64,000 nucleotides of DNA from Gelatoporia subvermispora B (lineage: Eukaryota; Basidiomycota; Agaricomycetes; Polyporales; Gelatoporiaceae), in contig KB445797.1 in assembly GCA_000320605.2 (NCBI GenBank), forward strand, positions 64,437 through 128,436, written 5' to 3'. Positions 45,254 to 57,864 of the stretch are shown one piece after another. Below the pieces are notes generated by a model. The model was not told the origin of the DNA. It was given only the letters and a program-made list of their open reading frames with translations, and did no database searches. Every line of letters starts with the position of its first letter. Position 1 is the stretch's first letter. The position numbers and the translations under genes were made by a program.

Positions 45254-47222
45254 TCACGCAAAGGAGGTCGGCGATGCACCCGAAACCTCTTCATCCTCCT
45301 CGACACGCGCCCGCTGTGCCTGCGCAGCGAGCTTATGTTGTTGCCGATACACCGCACGGCGCGCCGCCGCAAGCTGTGGGTCGCGCGGGGTTCGCGAACG
45401 TGATGCCGAGCGCTCTCTTTCCTTGCCCGGCTGTGGTTTCTCCTTTCCTGCGCGTACTTTCGTCGTCGATGGACCAGCCGTCGAGGACGACGAACGCGTC
45501 TGGGTGTCGGCATCACCAGTCCTTGATGCAGCCGATGCCGTTGCATCCTTCGCTCTGGGCTCAGCTCCTGAGCTGGACGCGCCATCAACGAGGGCACGGA
45601 CCTTGGCGGCGCGGGGCCCGCGCTTGTGCTGGCCCCTGCGAGACTCCTTCGGGTACACACAATGCAGCGAGCGTCGTGCGCATTGGCTGTTCCCCGGTCA
45701 GTGGAGAGCAATAGACGGGATGAAGCAAACTCACTTGCACCTCTGGTCTTGGTTCCCTGGGAGCGCGGGTCCGCATGCGATCTTCCGCTCGCGACAAAAT
45801 AGACAGGCCATGATGGGCTTCTTCTTAACCGGCTCCTTATCCGCGCTAGCGGTGTTGAGCTTGAAGATCGACTGGCCCGGCTTGATGTCGCGGTCTGCTA
45901 TCGGGATTTCGTCGAGGGACATAGGTACTTGGCCGAATACCGAGGGGATCACAGTATCCGGACTGTGAGAAGGTGAACAGGATGCAAGGCCCGACGTGCT
46001 TGCAGATGAGCCTGTCGAGTCGCTTAATAGCTCCGGGCGAGGGTACGCCACAGGTAGATCCGACCGAGTCTTGTTGACACTGATCTCAATCTTCCTTGGT
46101 CGACCGCGTGGCCGCGGTTGCAGCGGTTGCGGCTTGGGTGTACGGCTGGTTGCAGGGAGCTGTAGAGATGCCATCGGAGGAGACTCTAGAACTTCCTGTT
46201 TGGGAATAGGTGACCGATGCTGTGGTGTGCGAGGCCGTGGTTCTGCCATTGCATCTGCCAGGGTGTAACTGCGAGATGTTTGCGGGAGCGGCCAACGATC
46301 ATGAGAATATAGACTGTCAGGCGAAGCTATGTCTGGCGAATAAAGTAGCTCGGGGTCGACGGGTGGCTTCACGTCAACGTACGAGTACACGTCGTTCCAC
46401 AGTGCACCCTACATACAGTGCCCGTCAGAGTATGCTACGTAGCAGCAAGGGCCAGACGTACCTCTGTGAAGTCCTCCTCTGTGGCATACGTATGTTCGTC
46501 CTCCTCCACCTTGACAGAGTCACCGCGAGAGGTCAGGCTCCCGCATTGATCTTCAATGCCCGGCGAGCTCGCATACTGGTACTGAGAAATGTCAAATGAA
46601 CCCGTGTAATACCGTCCTGGATAATGGTGCTCTGCCGCGTCGTCCGATCCTTCGTCGTCTCGGTGGGCGCTATCATCCTGCGAGGGATCTGTAGAGCTGC
46701 GATACCGGTCGATGACACGCTCGAAGCCATCCCCACAGGCTAGAGCAGCCTTGACATGCGTCATGCAAACCGTTTCAGAGGCAGCAGGATCTAGAACAGG
46801 ATACACTTTACCGGAAGGGATGCTCGGCCGCCGTGCGTTGAGAGTAGAGACGGTCCAAAATGCACCGTGGGTGACAACTCTGGCGACTCCCAATGTGACG
46901 AAATGTGCCCTTCTGTCTCCATATCATGGTGCTCAACAGGGGCCGGAGGTGCATACGCTGCGTAACTCGAGGGATGGTAGTTGAGTCGACCGCTCTCTCG
47001 AAGGTGAATATTGCGATACCCCTCTAGGTACCCATCTGCATGTGGGGAGGAGATGCTGACTGATTCTTCCTCGTGTTCGAAGCTTGCGTCTGTGGTGACA
47101 ATACTGTAGGGATTGCTGGTCGCCTCGACGGTCGTCCAAGCCTGAGAAGAGGAGATCGGGTCGGAGAATGACGGATGATAGCTCCGCGTCGGAGTGTAAT
47201 AGTACTCCGACGTGGAATCCAT
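45254..47222 (-). CDS. Zn2Cys6 transcription factor with AT-hook
   Basis: This is a fungal binuclear zinc-cluster regulator, expected to bind DNA in the nucleus. Exons on the minus strand are 47222-46812, 46749-46462, 46408-45735 and 45686-45254 (601 aa, in frame). An acidic and Ser/Tyr-rich N-terminal half (about 1-230) may be an activation region. An AT-hook-like RPRGRPRK lies at about 332-339. The zinc cluster lies at about 435-467: CLFC, six residues, C, eleven residues, C, NQ, C, six residues, C. Its spacing fits C-x2-C-x6-C-x5-12-C-x2-C-x6-9-C, and the last intron splits it. The C terminus (about 468-601) is basic, low in complexity and Ser/Arg-rich. The central position of the cluster and the absence of the usual downstream fungal regulatory domain are unusual. 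Its targets are unknown. Confidence 0.85.
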
Positions 47223-50200
47223 AGGCGCAGAGGTTGCTGGTAGTCGCTGGAGGACGACGGCACAAGCTCACTGGAAGGGAGGAACAGAGGACGCAATAGG
47301 TAGCGAGGACTTTATCGTGGAGAATTATGCCTCTAGGTCTCCAGCCGGCTCGCCAAGGCCCACCTTCCCGCATTCACTCCTTAGTGCGAGATAGCTTTAG
47401 ATCCAGATCCAATCTCGCGGATTTTCCCGGCTGCACATTTTCGGATGGCTTACCAGGCCCGCGAGCCCTACTTAAATTCTAGGGTATGTCATAATTCCAG
47501 TAACTGCAAACCAAAATCCTCCTAGGGAATAGCGCATTCCCTACCCACGTCGCCCATGCGAAAGTCATCGTGGCTGCGAGGAGGGTTCTGGGCCTGAACT
47601 TCCAGATTCTTTGCAGCGCCCAGACGTTACACTAGCGCCGAATTGTCGCCCATCCTCCCTGTACCACCGTATTGCTAATGCCTCATGCAAAAAACTCAGG
47701 ACCTGCAAGGACCTACAATTTCCGCTCCAATTTGATCCTAATAGACACCCCAACGAAATAGCGAGTGTAAAACAGTCACATCAGCGTCCGCTGCAGTAGC
47801 ACACGAGACATGAATATTGATGAGCCTCCGACTCGGCACGAGAACTGCACAAGGGACAACGTTTAGGCTCGTGATTGAGTACCTTGACAGTTATATGAAT
47901 GATGTCCTCATGTAGATGATGCGCGAGGGTTCCTATATGCACGATGCCTCTTTCGTGCTGTTGGACAAGCTTTCGGATCTCATCCCGCATGTACCGTGTC
48001 CGCGAGCACTGAATACGGGTGCATGTGACGATTGGGTTTGAGCAGACGCTGGAAGAGTACGCCTGATAGCGTACTGCGATTGACGAGATAGTGAGAATAA
48101 TCATAACAGATGTGGAACCTCCTGTGCACTGCCGGTGCGTGCGTCCGAGAAAGGCAGAGTCTCCTGACATGCTTTGTCGATTGCAAACTCGCTAAATGTT
48201 AGTGCAAACGAAAGGAGCACGCCAGGGCGCAGAAATTCAATATCGCTGGCTTCGGCACGCTAGTGGCCACTGTGTCGTAACAAGCGATGCGCGTGCTCGG
48301 GGCGTGACACGATGACTACTGGTACTATGCGCCATAATTCATTGAATGACCCCCACTGCATTCATCAACGCTTTGGAAACGCTCGAGGCGCTGGTCTGCA
48401 GTGCCGAAAGCGCAAGAGCACCCGAGAGAACCTCTAAGCGCAAATCTCCATCCAATCGCAACGCGTGGAATCATGTGCATCAGGTCTGTATGGAGCGCTA
48501 ACGCGCTGCGGAGCTATCTCGACGTGTCAGTGTTCGGGAATTAGATCGCACATAGAGTCGGGTGGATTTGAGCTTTTTTGGATAATTACGCGTAAGACAA
48601 TACAACGTAATTTTATTGCCTCCGAATCGAATCTACCTGTCAGAATCAGTTTAGTCATGAAAGCAAGAACGCTATGTGGTTAGCTGATCAGGTTGAACAA
48701 TCCAATACATTCACTGTCATTCTCGAACAGATGAACGAGGTGGGGAAAGAGGTGGTTTCATACAGACCGCACTGCATTACATGAAGTACATGACGCGCCA
48801 ACGACAGGGGCAGGTACTACGTGTCCGAGCATCGCACCGCAGGCAGACGGTCCAGAATGCGACTTCGACAGTGTAACTAATGGGCCGAGATGTGGATATG
48901 TGAAATCATGCGCGCAGTGTTAATATCAGACATTACAGCAAATTCGTACCTCTTTGACCATTACCCTCACATTTGCTGAAATTGAATTGAAGTGGGTGCC
49001 ATTTGTCGTTTCTAGCTGCTGAAAGTGCAAATATCCGCCCCATCCCTCGCAATAACACAACCCTCAGATAAACTTGAACAAAGGCTAAATTTTTCATCCT
49101 GTATCACTTACAAAATCGTACATCATTGTCAAGGATAGCGCAGAAGTCGCGAGGAAGCTTCCAAGTGAACGTTTCGAAAGGATTCCCTAAACTTTTCGGA
49201 ACCGAAGACGCGACCGGGCGAGTGTGGGCAGGTATAGGCGTGTTGTCGTAATGCACTGGCATACATGCGCCCGCGTGCCCGACGCATGTACGAAGATCCT
49301 AGCCCTCAAGACTTAGCGCACCTGTCTTGGGGGCTCGCGCGCCCCCGGGCGCTGACCTCGAAGTCGTGAGAGCGCGCCGAGCCGTTGCGGATAAATATCC
49401 TCTCAGTTGGCTACCATTGGTGGCGAGATTTGGGGTTGTCTCGTTTCCAGGTCAGCGTCGCGAGAGCGCATCGAAAGAACCTGGGTCAGAACTCAAGGAC
49501 GGTTGTTTCCTTAGCGCGCACTATGTGCAAGCGCTCTCACGACTCGGCAGCCCTGCGGCATGTGGGAGACAGACGCTGCGAGTCGATTATTGTGGATAGT
49601 GCGACCCAGATATATGGTCTCACCAGAGGACCCTGAGATGGCGCGAGTGTGGCATGTCGAAATGGACGTCGACTTGAGGTGGTCCTTATACAGCAGTGTT
49701 GCCACGTCCTCGAGGCCAAGAGATACACAGATACAAGACGTGTAGAGGTGGTTTAAGAGAATAGAATGTATCTTCAGCTGAGTCAAGCGTTCATAAGCCT
49801 CCAAACTCCTGCTTGAGAGCGGAAGAACTGTCTGGAACCGCCTTCGGTATAATAGGGCTGAGGTATCCAGACTCACAGTGCCTCAAGGTGAGCAAATATT
49901 AAGATCCGGCTGTTGTGTGTGTGACTGAACAGGCTGAAAATGTGTTGATATGTCAGTGGGAAGAGGAGAAGGCGCGTATGCTACTGTCTCCGACGGGTTC
50001 AATTGTGCTGCTCACCGTTGCCAGATTGCCACCCGACTGCCGGGTCGGTGAGTGCGGACCGGAACACTCAGCTTGGTGAGTAAATCTTCAGAACGAGCTC
50101 AACGGAATATAGATCGTCAGGGCCGTCGGTTTCTCGCCCCTCTCATCTGCAGGCGGACGGCCCGGGTTACCTGAAAAGAATACACTCCATGCCAACTCAA

Positions 50201-52661
50201 AACCTACATGGACGCTGCAATGGGGAGTGTTCCTCGGTCGTGCCTATTACCTCTGCATGTCGCTCTGTGCTGCATGTATCCAGAATTCTTGTGGTCTCTC
50301 GCCCAAGCCAAATAACTCGTTCGATGGGCCTCAGGGCGACGCTAAGCACCGGTGCATTGCACTCAGGAGTACGCTGGAGATGGACCCTGTCTTGTGTTGA
50401 CCCTGGGCGGGGATCATCTCCTGTGCGAACACTTTCGCCTTGGTTAACGCTAAGACAACAGAGCTAAATATTTTGTTGACTTGATTGTGTACCACCACGA
50501 AGATCTATATGTACATCAGCCTCATGTTCTAATTTCGCATACTCCTGCTATAGGGCTATAGGTGTTCCCACGTGGCTGGTGAGGTCACTGGGCCCATCAG
50601 TGTAGCTGTTCTCTTCTGCACATCGGTTGATCTCTGAGCAAAGCCTTCGCTCTAGGTGGGGTGTGAATTGGTCTGTGCTCTCGTCTCACGCGTCATCGTA
50701 GCTGTCAGCGCGTGTATAGTGTAATTAGCCCTGTATGTACGTGAAAGCGCCCCGCCCGAGGCAACGCCGCCGTCCTATGACAATTACCAAGCTGTACTGC
50801 ACATGGCGCTCGCTGTTGAACGAACATGGTGCTGTTGAACATCACCAGCAACCACCAATCGGTTCGTGACTTTCCCATTTCTGAAGCCTGATCGATCGTT
50901 TGTTATGACTTGTAGAGTGCCCTCAACCCGGAGGTTACCGGTAAGCACCTGATCGCTCAGACATATTCGGTCTCTCAGGCTGCTGCCTCAGAGCCCATCC
51001 CTCGTGACTACTTCCCTTCTAGGAATGTAAAAAGCCATTGGATGGCTTGGTATACCCTGCGTGTATTGAGTGCGCTGTGTATTGCTGTGTATTGAATGAC
51101 CAAGGTTCTACTCGGCTAGAGAAAAGTTTATGTTGTCCCTTGCTGAAATGAGAACGTATCATGCGCCGAGCACTTCCGTGTGACAACCTGTGTTAACTAT
51201 CGTATCCTTCGATTTTTGGTTCAAAATTCAGAAGCTGCATGCTCCTTTGTAGGTACCCACCGTGTTGGTAGTGACATGAGCGATTGCAATTTGCCGCCAG
51301 GGTCTCTGCGCCCCAGCAGTGAATCATACTGATATGCCGTAGCCCGTAGCCTCCGTTGAACCATGGTCGATATGAGGTGACACCCCCGAAGAAAAGCATT
51401 CATACACACTCCTATTCTGTGCTTCCGCTCTGAAGAAACCAGAGGCAGTCCAGTACGCTGGCGTTGTACGGCCCATAGCCTGTTCTCCTCTCTTCGCTCA
51501 TCACGTGGTACATGGGCGCTTGTGATCACACCGCACAGACAGTCTCAGTTCCTTCACGTCTCCACGACAATCCGACGAAATACGACCATCTTTGGAATTG
51601 AGTGTCATCGCCACAAGCGCTGAAGTACGGAGAACTCGTCGCATGTGGAGCCGTACTAATTCCTATGAACGTAGGCATAGCGTTTCGGGAACACAACTAC
51701 GGTTCTCGGACGTCCGCATCGACCTCCCATCTGGTTTTTACGATGAAGGACCCTCTTGGCGCAGCTTATGGAGGACCTGTTTCTCGCATTCCGTCTGTGC
51801 AACGCAGATATATGCTATCCCTGGTCCTATTTGGCTGTGGTCTCACCGCTCTGGGTCTCCGTTGCCCCCGCGTGTGCACTCTGTTCAATGCTCGGCTCAC
51901 GACCTCGGGAGTGTGCTGGCTCTGGTATCATCCGGTACGTAGTGCTCTCCTTGTATGGGGCGAGTCAGCTTGAGATGCGACCTATTGCGTGTATGCGTGT
52001 GACAGCCGTGCATATGTCCATTCTGCCTGGCAAATCCCACGAGCTACCAAATAGCGCAATACGTGTACGGTGTTTGCTTCATTTCTGTCAGACTCGGCAG
52101 TTTGGGAAATGGCCTCATCAAGCAGCAGTTGCATCCTGCCGCTTTGAGACCGCGTCCAATACGATCACGGCGGCTGCTCCACAAGCTGACGAGACGATTG
52201 CGGTCCCGTGAGCAGTTCGCGAATCACGAGCACACGAGCGCGGTTCATGTGCCCCACAGCAGCTCGTACTTCCGCGGTGCTTCCTGTCGCTGCCGCCTCC
52301 TTCCCTCAGCACGCCGAGACGAAAGCGGTCACGCCCCTTCTACGATTCAACAGCACGCATGTTCGCTGCTGATGGAACCTATTCTCTCGGTGTTGAACTC
52401 CGTAAGAAGCTGAAACTGTCCTATCGACGTGCAGCTTCGCTCTCTGGCCTGCCGGTACGCATGTGATCATGCTCGGTTCTGGGATCGTATGCAACGTATG
52501 AGTACCACATCGAGTTGATGCGCGTTGCGGGTGCAAAACGCTATATAACGTACCTCGACGGTCAGTCGGGAGATCAGCAGCTACTGTGTTTGCCCAGCAA
52601 AGAGACACAGCCCAGGGATCGCGTTCCGAGCACCTAGCCTGCACCATTCGATCATCACAGT
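47223..52661. other. 5.4 kb without a recognised gene
   Basis: The first part is the upstream region of the regulator. The only frame of note is a minus-strand one at 47781-48170, ending in CPLCSSRAESEAHQYSCLVC. This is a CxxC-12-CxxC arrangement like a zinc ribbon, but with no neighbouring exons that I could join. Frames at 51592-52211 overlap in different phases and show hydrophobic stretches, but no family. The stretch 48900-49150 is A+T-rich. No tRNA, rRNA or mobile-element structure was seen. It may contain decayed genes or a spliced gene that I failed to read. Confidence 0.4.
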
Positions 52662-53992
52662 ATGCACCTGGTTCTCGCTGCGTTGATTCCTACCGCTCTC
52701 CTCTCCCCCGCATATGCGTCCTTGCTCACATCGTTTCCGCGCCAGACCTCTGATACGTCTGACACGTCCGCGTCGTACAACGACGGCATTCATCTTGCTG
52801 TCGGTCCGCAGTGTGGGGTACCCTCTGGAAATTACTCGGATATCAATGTAGGACTGGACCTGCAGTCGTTTGAGACCATTGTCTCGTTCGGGGTAAGTGC
52901 GCTCTTGAACATCATCATCTATGGGAAGCCCCTCCAGCATGCTTCGCATAGGATTCCTACACCGACGGCGGTAGAGAAGATGGTGGACCGCTCGCACCCC
53001 CAGTTGTCGTGTATCCCAATCCTGAAGCGGGAGGGCGGTCGACAAATGGCAAGGTATGGGTGGAGAACATCGCGGATGACATCGGTGCGCGATTGATGGA
53101 CTATGCGGTTCGTAGATTCGTACTTGATATAAACGATGTTAGATCGCTGAAACTTTGTGCTTGACCTGTAAAGCAATCTGGGGCTGTCACAGATCTGGCG
53201 CTTTGGCCAAGTAACCCTACACCCGCTGACTTTCTTGATCAGAGTCAGTGAGAGTTCTCGGAAATTTGGCTGTCCTAACTCGTGACCTAGTGACAACATT
53301 TTTGAACCAATCGAACAATCTCGACCCAGAGACTACGCTTTATACCATATTCTTTGGCATCAAGTAAGTACGCGAGTCGTAGTAGTCGAGTGTTGCTCAC
53401 GCGCCACACAGCGATTACCAGGCATCTCTTAGTAAGTCGTACAGAACTCAACAATAGCGTGCAATACTAATATTCTCCCGTTAGTCGATGGCGACCACAT
53501 GCCACAGGCTGCCCAAGTTATTTTGAATCAAATTCAGATCCTTGCGGCGCCTCCAACGAATGCCCGCGCATTCCTGATCACGGACGTATATGGACGTGGC
53601 GCACACTCCGCATGGGGCGAGGCGTACAAGCAGTCGATCTACTCAGGGCTCGCCCAATACCATGACGGAACAAACATCTCTGCGCCAATCAACTGGGCCT
53701 TCGCAAATTTTGCGCACATCTGGGATGGTGTACTTGATGGCCCGCCAGGGTACCGGGCATTTGGATATACTAACACTAGCGCTTGCACAACGTGCAACGA
53801 TGACGGGTGTACAATGGTGGGAATGTGTGATGACGCCGAGCACTACTTTTACTGGATCCCTGGGTAAGTGGCGGCAGTGATCGGGATGCTTATAACAGTG
53901 CTAAAGCGGTGAATAGGCATCCATCGAAAGAGGGGATGCGAATCATGGCAGACTATGTCGAGGAAGTGCTTGCTCGTTGTACATATGAGTGA
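52662..53992 (+). CDS. Secreted SGNH/GDSL-type esterase (CE16-like)
   Basis: This is probably an extracellular acetyl-esterase acting on plant polysaccharide fragments, by similarity to fungal CE16 enzymes. Exons are 52662-52892, 52952-53107, 53174-53243, 53291-53363, 53412-53431, 53485-53863 and 53917-53992 (334 aa, in frame). The N terminus MHLVLAALIPTALLSPAYA is a signal peptide. Block I is FGDSYTDGG, with the nucleophile Ser assembled across intron 1. Block III is FFGINDY, with Asn in the oxyanion hole and split by an intron. The C-terminal His lies in FYWIPGHPSKEG, also split by an intron. The position two or three residues before the His, often Asp in SGNH families, is Ile-Pro-Gly here. 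ADFLDQ, NNLDPETTLYTIFFG and the Cys-rich loop CTTCNDDGC fit the family. Intron positions break every catalytic motif. Confidence 0.85.
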
Positions 53993-54153
53993 CCGGTCTA
54001 GCTACTCGTGCACTATTCTGTACCGTTGATCTGTCTCAATTACTCTTGTATTGTTCCACTGCATATTCTGCTCCTAATCCCACGTCATGTGGCGGTCCCA
54101 GATATGCATGGGACATACATGACGAGGCAGCTCCTAAGGGGCTTCTTAACTGT

Positions 54154-57014
54154 TCACAGCATGTACCTGAAGTCGGGAGCCCTGTCGCCCATCCGCCTCA
54201 ACTCCTCCGGAGTGAAGATGATACCATTCTTCTTGGCTTCTAGCTGCGCCTGATCGCGTGAGGCATTGATGCGTCGGTAAAGTAGTACAGTGATCGGGAC
54301 TGCAATGAACCCGATGCCAACGAACATGAGTTCGATTCCATCTGTGTAAAGAAATTGGCGAGAATTGAGTTGGTATTGTTCATTAAGAACGCACGTCCAA
54401 GGATATAGCGCGGTGCATCTTGGCTGCGGTAGATGTTGCTCGCAATAGCACCACCAAAATTCCCGATCCCGATGTGCATGGCCATGCCCACACCTCGCTT
54501 GTAATGCCCAGAGAGGTTGTTACCAAGCCTACGCGTATTGTAAGCAATTCAGAAACAGACTGGGCAGTACATACCATGCCACTACACCCGGGAATGCCGC
54601 GTAGGAGCCAGCCACAACGAGAAAGGTCCCGAAGTACTTTGGTCCGATAGCCACGTCGGAGATGTTGATTGCGAATCCAACGAGGCACATCACCAGCCCC
54701 GCCACAATGAATGGTGAGCGCACCTTCTTCGCATCAGACCAGACAGCGAAGATAATGAGTACGATGGCTGTGTGTATGATGCATTGTCAACAGTACCAAA
54801 GGCAAGTCGCATCACGAAGAAAGCAGGGCAGAAAATTGCGTGTAAGAATAAGCACTGTACATGTCGGACAACGAAAGCACGTACTGGCGAAGATGTAAGG
54901 AGGGACAGTGAGTAATTGGCTGATTGCAGTGTCGAAACCGAAACTGCATGCCATGAGTCAGAAGGACCAAATCCTGATTATGACCAGACTTACCCGTTGA
55001 TTATGGACCTATTATAGTGCGCGTCAGACGCAGTGCCAGACAAAACGAGCAATAGTACGTACGGCAAGAACAGAGATATGCCATACACTGAAGATAGGAG
55101 AAGTTCAGGGTCAGGACGACTAAAAAAATGCGGAAGAAGCTGACTCACGCGGTGTAATGACGGACATGTACACAAGTATTTGCAGCCATACCTATACCAG
55201 CAGGCAAAACATCAATGGAACTGCACCCGTGAATTTGCAATCCAGGGGAAGGGATCGAATGTACCTGCCAATCCGTGAACGCAGACCAGAGGTGGCGCAT
55301 TTCGAAATGTTCCTCCTCTCCCACGGACGAGTTATCGTACTCTGAGCGGGTGCAATCGACGGAAATTGTTGTGCCATTTTCAGCAAATGGAACCGACACC
55401 TTAGGATAGATTCAAACGCACTCTTCCGCCAAATGACATATGCGCGCTCCTCCGGCGTCAAGAACGCTGCAGTCGAAGGGAAGTCGACCAAGACTGGAAA
55501 TGCCGTTAGTATGAGAACTAGTGTAGTGTCACGGAGAAGCACGCACTGAAAAATGCGATGAAGCCGACGACGACGGTGGCAATCCCTTCTAGAATCTGAT
55601 GTCCTATGTTAGCAGTCTGGCTCGTGGTAGTGATGATTTAGTAAGGCTTACAAATATCCACGACCATCCAAGCAGTCCAGATGTCCCAGACATGAAGGAG
55701 ATCCCGAACGCAAGAAGGCCGGAGAATGCACCTAGAGACGGAACTGAGCGGAGGGCGGTATACACGTTCCAGGCCAGACGTACCAGCCACCGTAGCACCG
55801 CCATAGAAAATTCCGACACGAAATTGAAGCATGTGTCGTGGATACCACAGTGTCAGGCTGTCACGCTTCATCAGTAATTCTTCGACTCCCGAGGTATGTC
55901 AACGTACAAATACACTACACCCGGAAACAGGCCAGCCTCCGTTATGCCGAGGAGGACGCGGAGACCAACGAGTTGCGGGTAACTAGGATTATGAAGCAGG
56001 CTAATCAACACATGCAACTCCTCTCTTATAGCACAACGTACTTCTTGACTAGGCCCATCAGTGTCCTGCATCGTGGAGCTCAAGACTCAGATATCAATAT
56101 GCGGCCATTGAAGGATGGACGCCCACATGATAGTCCCCCACACCAGCTGGGTGTTACGTTGAGCTTCTCAGCGGCTCAAATATTTGAGCATCCACAGCTT
56201 ACCGTAATAGATGGTAGCCATCTACATTCAAGAGAATTAACATAACGGCATATGCCCTTTTCTCAATCCATGCCTACCTGGACGGTCTGAACTCCTTCAA
56301 AACAAGGCTTTGGCGCATTCAGCTGTGCTGGGTTACAGATTGAATACCAGATGATGCTCACTTGGCTGGGCATTCGAATAGGCAGTATGGCTGGAATACA
56401 ACTGAATACTTCGCTTATCGGCATTGGCTTCATGAACTCACAATGAAGTACATTGTCTATATTGGACGATGTGCCGTTAAGTCGTTGAGTGATAATCAGG
56501 TTTATCTTACTCACCAGCGCGATATTGTACTTGTTACCGGTCAGATCGAGTTGCGTGGTCAGACCCTGTAGTTTGGCATTTCCTGAAGCGTGCGATTGAA
56601 CAGCATGAACACAAGAAAGTGTTGTGAATATGGCGATAATTATACATACCGATGTTTCCTGCCAAATGATGCAGCATGATGAGATCAGGACTTCAGTGGG
56701 TATCGACGATCGTGGTCACCTCTATCTAAGAATGAGCACAAATACATTATCGCTGCATCAGGCATTGTCAGGTCTCTTTCGACGCCATATTCCAAACGGA
56801 ACATGTGGTACTTACTCACGATGGGCATGATGCGCATGTCAATTTTGCGCCACAATTTCCGCTCTTGCTCTGGTGTCAACATCGGGGGAGGAGGCAAAGT
56901 CGAATCCCCTCCGTAGTCGAGCGCCGCCTTCTCTGTATCGGCAGACTCAGTCACCTCAATCGGGCCCTTCTCAACGCTACCGCTGGCAGAGTCGCTGTCT
57001 CGTTGCGAAGTCAT
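54154..57014 (-). CDS. MFS transporter, allantoate permease / anion:cation symporter type
   Basis: This is a plasma-membrane major facilitator of the Dal5-like ACS family; the substrate is probably a small organic anion such as allantoate, nicotinate or a sugar acid. The resolved 5' exons are 57014-56816, 56752-56720, 56658-56650 (nine bases) and from 56582. They read LWRKIDMRIMPIV, MYLCSFLDRGNIGNAKLQGL and TGNKYNIAL, which are family hallmarks. Further on are CLFECPANLVLKEFRPSRW, LVGLRVLLGITEAGLFPGV, LTPEERAYVIWR (between helices 6 and 7), GPKYFGTFLVVAGSYAAFPG and the tail RINASRDQAQLEAKKNG near 54200-54270. Many short introns interrupt it, and not all were placed base by base. The stop is at 54154-54156. 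It runs tail to tail with the esterase and its start faces the GMC relic's 3' end. It looks intact. Confidence 0.82.
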
Positions 57015-57864
57015 GACGCCGCAGTTTCAGAAGCAGCAGAGAAAGGCGCGTGGACAGGGAGCAGCGAGCCCCTGTCCACGCACCCCCCTCAGTTGCGAAT
57101 TTATAGAGCGGCGTGTTCAGACGATGTTCAGATAAGACGGAGCAGAGCACGCCAGATCCGTCAAACTACTCAAGTGTGGGAGAGAACGGAGTACTATAGT
57201 GTTGACCCGGTCTGGAAAATGCCACCCACGAAGTCCAATATTAGTATATAGCTCTCATGTTGTGCGTGCAGCCGGTCCCGAGGCTGCGGCACTACGAGCC
57301 CGGACTTCTGATCACTCGAGTGGTTGTACACATTTAAAGGGCGAGAAACATGGGTTGCGACGGAGTACCAACCCTGAAAACCGAGTTCGACGGTCAAGGC
57401 AAGATAAATAGAGTGTTGACAGTAGAAGAACTTCTACTTTCCACAGAGGGGCAACGTGACCTCGATTTGACTAGCAACCCTCGGGCACCGGGCGCGCATG
57501 GTCATGGGAACGTTGCCCAGAAGATTTGCAGACGTGAAGGAGCCGGCAGTCCGTGTAGGCCCAATAGTATGCAATATGCGGTGCACATTCGACGGAGCGG
57601 ATGTAATCCAAAGTTGCGGTGTGGACGAGGATGCGTTGCATGAGAGACTACGGCTCCGAGGCTCTGGATGTTCCCAAGCTGCCTGACATCTTCAGACGCC
57701 CAGACCTACCACGCGGAAGAACGAGACGTTAGCGCCACAAGCGCGTTTGACGCGTCGCGTCGCGCTTGTCGGGGAGACTGGATTCTAGTCACTGGGACGA
57801 GGCATCGGGTAATCAGATGGAGAGGTCAGCGTTTGTCCAAAGTGCAACGGTACACAGCTATCGA
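57015..57864. other. Intergenic region upstream of the MFS gene
   Basis: These 850 bases lie between the MFS start and the GMC 3' end and serve as the MFS upstream region. A G+C-rich inverted pair, CGCGTGGACAGGGAG and CCCCTGTCCACGCAC, occurs at about 57048-57085 just upstream of the start. It could form a hairpin with a short loop in the leader. No gene is recognisable in the rest. Confidence 0.5.

Noticed and set aside
56319..56321. Apparent premature TGA in the MFS gene
   Set aside because: Using the acceptor CCAAAG a few bases downstream removes the TGA and restores the canonical ANLVLKEFRPSRW, so the gene is read as intact.
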